Shown here piece by piece: positions 1 to 7,676 of a stretch of 64,000 nucleotides of DNA. The DNA comes from Deltaproteobacteria bacterium. Lineage in GTDB: Bacteria > Myxococcota_A > Polyangia > Polyangiales > JADJMO01. Location: NCBI GenBank assembly GCA_025363655.1, contig JANYDK010000103.1, positions 1 to 64,000 on the forward strand. The letters run 5' to 3'. Numbering within the stretch: the stretch's first letter is position 1; each line of letters begins with the position of its first letter. Position numbers and translations under genes: made by a program. Under the pieces are notes generated by a model. It saw nothing but the letters and a program-made list of their open reading frames with translations. It ran no database searches and was not told where the DNA came from.

Positions 1-72
1 ACGCATCAGGCGCTCGTCCATGACCGGCCCGAGGGCGAGAAACTTCCGACGAATCGAGTCCACGTTCTCCAT
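1..72 (-). CDS. ISAzo13-like transposase, N-terminal fragment (runs off window)
   Basis: An open frame begins with ATG at 72 and is open through position 1 (24 codons). It starts MENVDSIRRKF and continues with GPVMDERLMR. This pattern (a short lead, then IRRKF..LGPVMDER) is how I recall ISAzo13-family transposases beginning, usually followed by a Trp-Ala-Ala-Glu-Ala stretch that would lie outside the window. It overlaps the 3' end of the lipoprotein gene at 6-527 in another frame, which fits an insertion into that gene. No terminal repeat can be verified from one end. The family call is from memory of its N-terminus and the fragment is short, so confidence is moderate. Confidence 0.5.
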   Translation of the reverse strand, partial: MENVDSIRRKFLALGPVMDERLMR

Positions 73-527
73 CGAAGCGTGGAACGAGGCGGGCCATCCG
101 AAAATTCATTCTTCCGGGCGATTATTTCCGCGCGGCGCCTATCGATGATGATCGGGAATTCGCTTCGGCCCGCTGTACAACGCACCTCGCCGCAATTCGT
201 CGTCGGACCGCCGCAGGTCGTCGAGCAGTTGACGTTGATGACCTTCGATGGGCACGGGTCGCCCGCAGAAGTCGGCGTGTCCGAGCCAATCGAATCGCCC
301 GCGCTGGTTTCCGTACTCGTTTCGGCGCCGACATCAGCCCCAGGCACGGTCGAGTCCGTGGTCGAAATCGTGTCGGCGCCACTTGTGTCGCTACCACCAT
401 CCGCGACGACACAAACCCCATCACGCAACTCCGTCCCCACCCCGCAGGAGGCCACGGAGTTGTTGGTCGTGCTGCTGCACCCAGCGAGCATGCCCGCTAC
501 GACCATGAATCCAACCAAGCCCTTCAT
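6..527 (-). pseudogene. Lipoprotein, 3' end probably replaced by an insertion
   Basis: The 173-residue frame starts with ATG at 527, preceded by GGGAGG at good spacing; a GTG lies directly upstream at 530. The N-terminus is a lipoprotein signal with lipobox LAGC (Cys17), then a Ser/Thr/Asp/Gly-rich linker and a cysteine-containing stretch with STTCGGP and CGEVRCT. The start overlaps the TGA of the gene at 527-2194, so translation is probably coupled. The last 50-60 residues are Arg/Trp/Ser-rich and unlike the rest. They lie where an apparent transposase begins in another frame (1-72), so I infer the gene has lost its own 3' end to an insertion. The junction is not resolved. Confidence 0.6.
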
Positions 528-2194
528 CACGAACCTCCCAACCTCAGCACCGGCACCGGCGCCTTTTCGACCACCACATCGCCGTTCCCGTCGCTCAGCC
601 CAAACGTCTTCCCGAGATCATCCCAAGCCCCCACGAGCGCCTCCCCACCGGGTATCGGCACGCTCAGCAGCGCCGAATGCCGTTGGTCACCCAACCGATG
701 TTCGACGCTGCGCGGAAGAAGAAACTCCGCTGTCGAAAGCGGCAACCCGCCTCCCGTCCACACGACTTCCTTCACCCACAGCTCATCGCCATCCTTGTCC
801 CCGGCAATGGCAGCCGCGCGCCACGCGATGAACAATCGGCCACTCACCACGACGAGATTCGGATCACGTCGATCGTCGGCGCTCGCTCCGCTCGTCACCG
901 GCACCACGACACTCGTCACGACACCAGGCGCAGCCATATCGAACAACGCCGCTCGAATCTCGTAGCCGGAGCTCACTCCGGCATCGCTCGTGTCAGGCCG
1001 CGCCGCCGCGAAGACCGCCAGCAGGTGCGTCGCGTCGAGCTGCGTGACTGCCGGCCGCGAGGTCGAGGGCCCCGGCAAATAGGCCTCCGTCTGCCATTGG
1101 GTCGTCCCGGCTTTGACGACCAGCGACTCGAGCCCTCCGCTCGCCGACTTCCACGCAATGGCCCAGCTCCCCGCGAACGGCGCCAGCGCGATGTCAGCCT
1201 CGGACGCGGTCGTCGTCGCGACCGGCTGTTCGGCGCTCGTCGGCGTGAGGTGCCGATCGAAAGTCCGCACCTTCACGTCCGAACCCGTTGTTGCACTCGA
1301 ATCGTCGACCCATGCGACGACGACCTGCGAGCCGAGGACGAGAACGTCGGGGTCATACTGACTGAAAGACGTGGTCGTGTTCGCGTGGAGCGGGACCGTC
1401 GAGGAAGGCGATGCGGGGTCGACGATTCGCATCGCGATGCCGAGCTCGTCACCATCGCCGTCGAAGTCGGTCCACGCGACGACGTAGGTGCCGTCATCCA
1501 ACGCGCCCAGGACGGGATTCGCCGCCAGCACCGCAGTAGAACCGACGCTGAAGGAGGTGACGCGATCCGATGCCACTCCGTGCGCGTCGAATGCGGTCAG
1601 CGAGACGCGAACGGGCGACGCGTCCGGCTCGACGAAGGCGACCGCGAAGCTTCCTCCGCCTCCGCCGCTTCCTGCGAGCGGGTGGCGGCCTAGGCCAAGG
1701 GTCCGCGCCGCGGGGGAGGGTCCTGCGTCGACGATGCTCGGGGCGACGGCGAGAAGGTCGACGACTCGACATGCATCCGTGCAGAGCGCGCGCGAGGAGA
1801 CAGTTGCATCGCCCCCGTCGCCGCTGACCGTCCCTTCGTCGCACTCCTCGTCCGACCCACGCACGCCGTCGCCACAACGAATCGACACAGGAATTGCTGC
1901 ATCTGCGTCACCCGTCCCATCGGTGACGGCATCTGTGATCGCATCCGAGAACGAGTCGCCACCGTCGACCGACGCAGCGCCATCGCCAGCGTCGCCATCG
2001 ACCTCGGTGCCGACCGCATCCACGCCCGTCTCCAGCACGCCGACCTCCGACGTCTCTATCGAGCTCTCGCTCGCCGCGTCGCTGCCGCCATCGTCCGTCG
2101 TTGCGCCGGCAGGACCGCACGCCGTGAAGGCGAGCAGAAACCAGACAAAGCGAGGCCGAAGGAGCGCCTCTTGGGTGCGCACCAGGTGAGACAA
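527..2194 (-). CDS. Lipoprotein with DUF4215-like Cys motif and propeller-like repeats
   Basis: About 555 residues. The likely start is TTG at 2194 (GGAGG 4 nt upstream) or GTG at 2182; the frame is open back to 2227, but that would place a long tail before the signal peptide. The signal ends in lipobox FTAC, followed by an Asp/Ser/Val-rich linker. Next comes CGDGVRGSDEECDEG...CTDAC, which fits the DUF4215/Myxococcus cysteine-rich repeat. The remainder has recurring strands such as GTYVVAWTDFDGDGD, suggesting a beta-propeller. Probably anchored in the outer membrane facing outward; binding partner unknown. It is the first gene of a pair with the truncated lipoprotein downstream. Confidence 0.7.
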   Translation of the reverse strand: MSHLVRTQEALLRPRFVWFLLAFTACGPAGATTDDGGSDAASESSIETSEVGVLETGVDAVGTEVDGDAGDGAASVDGGDSFSDAITDAVTDGTGDADAAIPVSIRCGDGVRGSDEECDEGTVSGDGGDATVSSRALCTDACRVVDLLAVAPSIVDAGPSPAARTLGLGRHPLAGSGGGGGSFAVAFVEPDASPVRVSLTAFDAHGVASDRVTSFSVGSTAVLAANPVLGALDDGTYVVAWTDFDGDGDELGIAMRIVDPASPSSTVPLHANTTTSFSQYDPDVLVLGSQVVVAWVDDSSATTGSDVKVRTFDRHLTPTSAEQPVATTTASEADIALAPFAGSWAIAWKSASGGLESLVVKAGTTQWQTEAYLPGPSTSRPAVTQLDATHLLAVFAAARPDTSDAGVSSGYEIRAALFDMAAPGVVTSVVVPVTSGASADDRRDPNLVVVSGRLFIAWRAAAIAGDKDGDELWVKEVVWTGGGLPLSTAEFLLPRSVEHRLGDQRHSALLSVPIPGGEALVGAWDDLGKTFGLSDGNGDVVVEKAPVPVLRLGGS

Positions 2195-2227
2195 AGAACC
2201 TCCCGGAGGGGCGTGTGGCGATTGCAC

Positions 2228-2562
2228 AGAACCCCGTCGACATGACTCGTCCGGTGGTTGCGTGAACTCGCGAGGAGACTTACCTCGCCATGTCGACTCT
2301 GCATCGTCAAGCGCGCCGCGGCTTGATTTGGCGCACGCCCGATCACCCTAACGGGTGGGGCAAAACGACGAACGGACGGACGAGCGGCATCTACGCCACG
2401 TCGATTTCGACCGCATTCGACGAATGCAACTGTCCAGAGGTTTTCGGCCGCCGGCAATCGAGCCGCCGAAGTTATTTTTTCCGCGCCACATGTCGACGTG
2501 TCGGTCTCGTGTCGAGACCGTATCCCTACGGGGACATCCCACCCGCCACCATGGCCCGTTCT
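2228..2562. other. Intergenic spacer
   Basis: This 335-bp stretch lies between the end of the protease gene and the lipoprotein gene, both on the minus strand, and should hold the lipoprotein promoter. Apart from the inverted repeat at 2502-2520 I see no gene or RNA in it. Confidence 0.5.
2502..2520 (-). terminator. Inverted repeat, possible terminator of the protease operon
   Basis: CGGTCTCG and CGAGACCG form a perfect 8-bp stem around a 3-nt loop, 43 nt past the stop of the protease gene. No T-run follows on the minus strand, so it is not a classical intrinsic terminator and could instead be an operator. Confidence 0.3.
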
Positions 2563-3759
2563 TCAAAACGAGAACGTCACCGCCACCCGATGAGAGCTGA
2601 CGTCATCGCCCTTCGTCTTCAGCAAATACGCATACGAAAGCTCAATCCCGAACAAATCCACGCCGCTGAAAAAGACCAGCGGAAAGCGCCCACTCGACGT
2701 GCTCGTGCCGTTGGCCTCGACGTGCGACGAACAGCCCACCGTGCACGCCGGATCGTCGGCGACGACCGTCGCGAGCGTCTGCCGCAGGGTGGTCGTGCGC
2801 CAGACGATGCCGACGCCGAAGTTGAGGAAGAAGTGCGCGCGCCGGCTCAAGTTGAGGCGATATCGCTCCCCGAGCTCGACCTCGTAGCGCGTGCCCGACT
2901 GCGTGAGGGCGACCCCCTTGGCCGAACCGCTCCAAAAATAGGCGGCGAGCCGAACGTCGGTCGACCAATGATCGGCGACGGTCCACGAACGGTTGAGCTC
3001 GAGGCCGGTGAAGATGTGATCGGGCTCGAACTCGAAGGCGACGCCGAGTTGACCGAGGCTCTCGACGCCGCCGCCGGAGTAGACCTCGGGCGCCGTCACG
3101 GCGCGGGCTTCGAGCGCGGGCAGCAGGTTCGCAGAGACGGCGAAGGTGACGCCGCTGCCGATACCGAACGAGACGACCCCGAGGACGTCTCCGCCGCAGT
3201 CGAGGAGCGGCCCCCCCGAGTATCCAGGCGCGATCGGAGCGTCGGTCTGCACCAGGTTGGCGTTGTGCCCTCCGACGATGCCCGCCGTCGCCGACCACGA
3301 GAGGAGTCCGGCCAGCTCGCCTCCTTCATGGGTCGCGAGTGGATGGCCGAGGGCGACGCACGAGGCGCCCGTCGCCGGCGATCCGGACGCTGCGACGAGC
3401 GGCTTGGCTTCGGGGACCGGCACCTCGAGCTCGAGGATGGCGAGATCGTCGGCCTCGCCGGTGGCGATGACTTGCGCAGGGATCTTGCGGCCATCGGCGA
3501 GGACGACGCGGAGCTCGTGCCCGGTGGCGATGACGTGGTACGCGGTGACGATGTGGCGCTGGGTGGTGCCGTAGAAGAAGCCGGCGCCGATGCCCTTGGT
3601 CGTCTCGATGCGCACGATCGACGTGATGCGTTCGCGATAGACGCGCTCGACCCAGCCCGGCTCGCAGATTGGCGCCGCGCGCGCGGGACCGATCGTCGCG
3701 AACGCGACGAAGGCGAGCGAACCGACGACGTTGAGGATCGCGCGCTTTCGTATGGTCAT
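2563..3759 (-). CDS. Secreted trypsin-like serine protease with C-terminal beta-barrel-like region
   Basis: 398 residues. A signal peptide (residues 1-28, cleaved near ARA-AP) precedes a trypsin/DegP-type domain at about 40-220. The catalytic triad is visible as His75 (TAYHVI), Asp104 or 105 (EADDLAILEL) and Ser181 (GYSGGPLLD). No PDZ domain follows. Residues 230-398 instead consist of alternating polar/hydrophobic strands with aromatic ends, and the protein ends in Phe (VAVTFSF), as outer-membrane beta-barrels do. I infer an exported protease tethered in, or docked to, the outer membrane. It lies 18 bp downstream of the lipoprotein gene at 3778-4407, probably in one operon. Confidence 0.75.
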   Translation of the reverse strand: MTIRKRAILNVVGSLAFVAFATIGPARAAPICEPGWVERVYRERITSIVRIETTKGIGAGFFYGTTQRHIVTAYHVIATGHELRVVLADGRKIPAQVIATGEADDLAILELEVPVPEAKPLVAASGSPATGASCVALGHPLATHEGGELAGLLSWSATAGIVGGHNANLVQTDAPIAPGYSGGPLLDCGGDVLGVVSFGIGSGVTFAVSANLLPALEARAVTAPEVYSGGGVESLGQLGVAFEFEPDHIFTGLELNRSWTVADHWSTDVRLAAYFWSGSAKGVALTQSGTRYEVELGERYRLNLSRRAHFFLNFGVGIVWRTTTLRQTLATVVADDPACTVGCSSHVEANGTSTSSGRFPLVFFSGVDLFGIELSYAYLLKTKGDDVSSHRVAVTFSF

Positions 3760-3777
3760 GCGAGTCGAGTCGAGTCT

Positions 3778-4407
3778 CTACTCGACGCCGTCCCCGGGCA
3801 CGATGGTGCGGTCGCCCAGGTCTTCCGCGTTCTGCTCGGCGAGGTGCTTTTTTCCAGCGTCGATCTCGTCGTGCAGATCGTCGGGGTGCTCGTTCAGCGC
3901 TGCCTGACCGGCGACGCGATTGGGCACCAGCTCCTGGGTGTCAGCGAGCCAGGTGGTGACGTCGGCCCAGGTCTCGCTGCGCGGCGTGATGGCGAGGATG
4001 TCGATGCCGGTCATCTTCGGCGCCAGCTCGACGAAGTAGACGCGACCAGGCGCGAGGTTGGCGCGCATCGCGTCGCTGCGAGAGACCGAATCGTTGTCGG
4101 CGTAGGCGATGAAGACGTGCTCGCCCGGCGGCAAGGTGACCGCGAAGTGCGTGTGCGCGAGGGCATCGCCGAGGAAGTGTCCTTCGCCATCGATGACCTG
4201 GTAGCGCGCGAGGAACGCGTACTCCGACGGGCGGATGAAGACGACCAGCGCCTGTCCCACGGGCGCATGACGCGCGCTCGGCGTCGCCGCTTCACGCATG
4301 AAGTCCGAGTGAGGCGCGCACCCAACGGAGGAGAGAGGGAGGAGCGCGAGGCACGCGAGGAGCGCGAGGCGCGTGGCGGGCTTGAAATAGGGCTTCCAGC
4401 GAGACAT
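3778..4407 (-). CDS. DUF2846-like lipoprotein
   Basis: 209 residues from ATG at 4407; the frame is open further upstream, but the signal peptide begins here. The signal MSRWKPYFKPATRLALLACL... ends in lipobox SVGC (Cys30). The body has the pattern of DUF2846-type lipoproteins: an opening strand ALVVFIRPS, a middle PPGEHVFIAYAD, and a late GRVYFVELAPK. The C-terminal 40 residues are charged. Function is unknown. The next gene, 18 bp downstream, encodes the secreted protease, so the two may act together in the envelope. The start faces the divergent lipoprotein gene at 4555. Confidence 0.7.
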   Translation of the reverse strand: MSRWKPYFKPATRLALLACLALLPLSSVGCAPHSDFMREAATPSARHAPVGQALVVFIRPSEYAFLARYQVIDGEGHFLGDALAHTHFAVTLPPGEHVFIAYADNDSVSRSDAMRANLAPGRVYFVELAPKMTGIDILAITPRSETWADVTTWLADTQELVPNRVAGQAALNEHPDDLHDEIDAGKKHLAEQNAEDLGDRTIVPGDGVE

Positions 4408-4554
4408 GGCTGTTTGCGCGAGAGCACTCGGCGTGCCAGCGCAGGGCTCGACGAATTGCGCGTGCGACAAGGTGTCCCGGTGAGGGGATCGTGAACGGCC
4501 GGCTTCGATCGATGCATGCGCCACGTTGACAGCCGATGTTGTACATCGAGGGAG

Positions 4555-5034
4555 GTGACGGCGCCCGGGCTTCGAATTCGACGGCTCTTCTGGCTCTTCT
4601 GGCCGGCCGCGCTCGCGTGCGTCGGCTGTCGAGGCGGAACGAAGGACGCGCCCGACGCCGACTCCCGAGCCGACACGTCGACGGCCCACCACGATGCGAC
4701 GGTAGACACTGGGCCTGCGACGTTCGCCGGTCGCTACACGGGGAGCGTCGGACCGACGACGCTGACGCAAAAAGTGAACGTCGTCACGCTGACCTACTCG
4801 GTGGGCCGCGCCGATTGTCTCACTGCCGGTGAAGTCCTCGTCTGCACGTGGCGCGAAGGCACTTCGACGGGTCGGGCGAAGCTCACGCGCCTCGCCGAAG
4901 GACACCTCGTCGGCACCTGGGGCGCAGGTCCTAGTGACAACGACGGCGGCGAATGGCGCTTCGTTCCCGCCGCCGACATGCCCGACGCGATGGTGCCTGC
5001 GCTACCGCCGCCCACGGATGCACGGCGAGATTAG
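4555..5034 (+). CDS. Small lipoprotein
   Basis: 159 residues from GTG at 4555, with GAGGGAGG running into the start codon; an in-frame ATG at 4516 is an alternative. The leader is Arg-rich then Trp/Phe-rich (RIRRLFWLFWPAAL), ending at Cys22 or Cys25 in ACVGC, so lipidation is likely. An Asp/Ser/Thr linker is followed by about 100 residues of beta-type sequence (GRYTGSVGPTTL, HLVGTWGAGPSDNDGGEWRF), which looks like a small barrel of the extracellular-binding type. I do not recognise a family. It is divergent from the gene at 3778-4407 and convergent with the VOC gene 25 bp away. Confidence 0.6.
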   Translation: MTAPGLRIRRLFWLFWPAALACVGCRGGTKDAPDADSRADTSTAHHDATVDTGPATFAGRYTGSVGPTTLTQKVNVVTLTYSVGRADCLTAGEVLVCTWREGTSTGRAKLTRLAEGHLVGTWGAGPSDNDGGEWRFVPAADMPDAMVPALPPPTDARRD

Positions 5035-5059
5035 CGCCCGTGCAGGTGACCTCCGCTGC

Positions 5060-5458
5060 TTAGACGTGCACGACTTCGAGCTTCATTCCGTCGGGATCGA
5101 GGAAGAAGACGGCGTAGTAGTTGACCTCGTACTTCGGGTACTCGGCCGGCGCGTCGAGGATGGTGGCGCCCCAGGTGACGAGCTTCTGGTGCACCGCGTC
5201 GACGAAGGCGCGATCGGGCGCGTTGAACGCGAGGTGGTGAAGACCGACGCGGTAGCGATCGAACTGCTCGGCGCGCTGCCCGGTGTGGGCGAGCTGGAAG
5301 AGGAGCTTGAGCTGATCGGCGCCGACGAAGCCGAAGGAGTCTTCCGCGGAGAAGAGCAGCCGGTAGCCGAGCGCAGGGAGGAGCCGTTCGTAGAACTCGC
5401 GGCTCTTCTGCAGATCGTTCACGGTGAGGACCACGTGGTTGAGGGATCCGACGCGCAT
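5060..5458 (-). CDS. VOC (glyoxalase/dioxygenase superfamily) protein
   Basis: 132 residues, the usual length for a single-domain VOC protein. It has the paired beta-alpha-beta-beta-beta pattern: SLNHVVLTVNDLQKSREFYERLL at the start, HHLAFNAPDRAFVDAV in the middle and FFLDPDGMKLEVVHV at the end. Candidate metal ligands are His8, the His of GLHHLAF and the final Glu of KLEVV. The substrate cannot be told from the sequence; members include glyoxalases, dioxygenases and resistance proteins. GGAG lies about 8 nt before the ATG. It follows metG by 71 bp on the same strand and could be read from the same message. Confidence 0.85.
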   Translation of the reverse strand: MRVGSLNHVVLTVNDLQKSREFYERLLPALGYRLLFSAEDSFGFVGADQLKLLFQLAHTGQRAEQFDRYRVGLHHLAFNAPDRAFVDAVHQKLVTWGATILDAPAEYPKYEVNYYAVFFLDPDGMKLEVVHV

Positions 5459-5529
5459 GGCTCACGCTCCGTGGCAGGTTGCGAGGCAGTCTTCTCTCGA
5501 AGCTGCCGAGAAAGAGGCTGAGATGCCCA

Positions 5530-7569
5530 CTACTTCACGCGCGTTCCCGGGGCGCGCGGCTTTCCCGGCATCAGCAGCGCGAGATCGCTCTCGCCCGCTT
5601 CCCCGGAGGCGGCGAAGATCATCCCGCGCGACTCGAGGCCCATCAGCTTGGCGGGCTTGAGGTTGGCGACGACGACGACCTGCTGACCGACGAGCGCTTC
5701 GGGCGCGAAGCTCTTGCCGATGCCGGCGACGATTTGCCGAGGACTCGACTCGCCGAGATCGACCATCAGCTTGAGGAGCTTGTCGCTCTTGGGCACGCGC
5801 TCGCCGGAGACGACGAGGCCGATGCGTAGATCGAGGCGCGAGAACTCTTCGTAGGTGATCTCGGCGGCTGGCGGCGCGATCTCCTTCGACTTCTTCGGTG
5901 CGGGCGCTCCCTTGGTTCCATCGGGCGATGCAGCGGCAGCCGGCGTGGCCGCGTTGGCCTCGGCAAGAGCCGCGTCGACGCCGAGCTCTTTGAGGATCGC
6001 CGCCTGACGATCAGGCTCGATTTTGGGGAAGATCGGCGTGCCGACGGGGAGCTTGGCGGCGTCCCAGCTCGGGCTCCAAATGAGCTGCCAGAGATCGGCG
6101 CCGGACTTTCCCGATGGCGTCGGCGCGAGCTTGGCGAGGCCGAGCTGCTCGTGAATGCGATCGCTCACAGAGGGCATCACCGGCCAGAGCATGGTCGCGA
6201 TCCAGCGCAGCGTTTCGAGCGCGGTGGCGAGGATGGTGTCGACGCGAACGCGACCCTCTTCGCCCTTCTTGCCCTCGTTCCATGGCGCCGCCTCGTCGAT
6301 GTATTTGTTGCCGGCGCGACCGAGCGCGAGGGCCGCTTCGAGCGCCTTGTGCGGGGCGATTTCGTCCCACGCGCCGATCACCGTGGCGAGCGAGCTGCGC
6401 GCGACGTCGGCGAGCTTGGTCTCGAGCGGACCATCGACTGCAGTGAGCGTGCCTCCCCCCGACGCTGGTCGCAGCTTTGCGCAGAGCCCGAGCGAACGGT
6501 TGAGGAGGTTGCCGAGGTTGTCGGCGAGATCGGCTTTGTAGCGGGCGAAGAGCTGCTCGTGGCTGAAGTCGCCGTCGAGCCCGAAGGCGACCTCGCGGAG
6601 GAGATAGAAGCGGACCACGTCGGCCGTGAAGACCTCGACGAGCTTCTTCGGCTCGACGGTGTTCCGCAGCGACTTGCTCATCTTGTGGCCGTTCACGTTC
6701 AGCCAGCCGTGCGCGAAGACCTGCTTCGGCACCGGAATGCCGGCCGCCATGAGGAACGCGGGCCAGTAGATGGCGTGGAAACGGAGGATGTCCTTGCCGA
6801 TGAGATGGACGCTTTCAGGCCAGTATTTGGCTCGATCGGCGGCATTCTCGAGCGCGCTCAAGTAGTTCGTGAGCGCGTCGAACCAGACGTAGACGACGTG
6901 TTTGTCGGCTCCTGGAACCGAGATGCCCCACTTGAACGACGTGCGCGAGAGCGAGAGCTTCTGGAGGCCGCCTTTGACGAACGAGATGACCTCGTTGCGA
7001 CGCGACTCGGGCTGGATGAACTTCGGGTTCTTCTCGTAGAGCTCGAGGAGCTGACCTTCGAGCTTGTCGAGATCGAAGAAGAACGAAGGCTCTTCGACCT
7101 TCTCGACCTTGGTCTTGTGGATCGGACAGAAGAACGCGCCGTCCTTCGCTTCCAGTTCTTTCTCCGTGTAGTAGGCCTCGCAGCCCACGCAGTAGAGGCC
7201 GGCGTAGGTGCCCTCGGAGATGAAGCCGTTCGCGCGACACTTCTCCCACAGCTCGTGCACCACCTTCTTGTGGCGCGCTTCGGTGGTGCGGATGAAGTCG
7301 TTGGGCTCGCACGCGAGCACCGCCGGCAGTGAGCGGAAGGTCTCGCTCACTTGATCGACGAACTGCTGCGGCGTCACGCCTTTTTCCGCGGCAGCGCGCT
7401 CGATTTTCTGCCCGTGCTCGTCGGTCCCCGTGAGGAAGCGGACGTCGTCGCCGCGCATGCGGTGGTAGCGCGCGAGGGCATCGGCTGCGATGGTCGTGTA
7501 CGCGTGGCCGAGGTGGGGGACGTCGTTGACGTAATAAATGGGCGTGGTGATGTAGAAGGCGCCGGGCAT
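5530..7569 (-). CDS. metG: Methionyl-tRNA synthetase
   Basis: 679 residues. Class I aminoacyl-tRNA synthetase that charges methionine onto initiator and elongator tRNA-Met in the cytoplasm. The HLGH signature is at 19-22 and KMSKS at about 295-299. A zinc-knuckle insertion of the CxxC...CxxH type (CVGC, then CPIH) lies near 127-148. Residues about 575-679 form the C-terminal EMAP/Trbp111-like tRNA-binding domain (EFSRLDLRIGLVV...ANLKPAKLMGLESRGMI) that dimerises MetG in many bacteria. A Pro/Ala/Lys linker joins the two parts. All key motifs are intact. It is divergent from the RCC1 lipoprotein gene. Confidence 0.97.
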   Translation of the reverse strand: MPGAFYITTPIYYVNDVPHLGHAYTTIAADALARYHRMRGDDVRFLTGTDEHGQKIERAAAEKGVTPQQFVDQVSETFRSLPAVLACEPNDFIRTTEARHKKVVHELWEKCRANGFISEGTYAGLYCVGCEAYYTEKELEAKDGAFFCPIHKTKVEKVEEPSFFFDLDKLEGQLLELYEKNPKFIQPESRRNEVISFVKGGLQKLSLSRTSFKWGISVPGADKHVVYVWFDALTNYLSALENAADRAKYWPESVHLIGKDILRFHAIYWPAFLMAAGIPVPKQVFAHGWLNVNGHKMSKSLRNTVEPKKLVEVFTADVVRFYLLREVAFGLDGDFSHEQLFARYKADLADNLGNLLNRSLGLCAKLRPASGGGTLTAVDGPLETKLADVARSSLATVIGAWDEIAPHKALEAALALGRAGNKYIDEAAPWNEGKKGEEGRVRVDTILATALETLRWIATMLWPVMPSVSDRIHEQLGLAKLAPTPSGKSGADLWQLIWSPSWDAAKLPVGTPIFPKIEPDRQAAILKELGVDAALAEANAATPAAAASPDGTKGAPAPKKSKEIAPPAAEITYEEFSRLDLRIGLVVSGERVPKSDKLLKLMVDLGESSPRQIVAGIGKSFAPEALVGQQVVVVANLKPAKLMGLESRGMIFAASGEAGESDLALLMPGKPRAPGTRVK

Positions 7570-7633
7570 CGCCGAGGCTCGTTAGCACACCCTCGCGCGG
7601 GCGCGACGCCTCGGCCCCCGATCCGACGAACGG

Positions 7634-7662
7634 AAGTTGGGAAGCAATCTTTGGCGAAACGA
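7634..7662. repeat. Half copy of the REP-like element at 36484-36630
   Basis: The 29 bp here match, on the opposite strand, the core of each 36.5-kb unit (shared segment AGCAATCTTTGGCGAAACGA, with a near match just before it). Only half of the hairpin of the full unit is present. It sits in the metG/RCC1 divergent promoter region, just before the -10-like box of the RCC1 gene. Confidence 0.6.
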
Positions 7663-7663
7663 C

Positions 7664-7669
7664 TACTCT
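7664..7669 (+). promoter_or_regulatory. -10-like box, leaderless-type start
   Basis: TACTCT ends 7 nt before the ATG at 7677, and no Shine-Dalgarno sequence precedes that ATG. Confidence 0.4.
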
Positions 7670-7676
7670 TGCGGGC

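Noticed and set aside
2290-4494. Long open frame on the plus strand (734 codons)
   Set aside because: Antisense to the protease and lipoprotein genes; composition is Arg/Asp/Glu-rich as in GC-rich shadow frames, and it matches no family.
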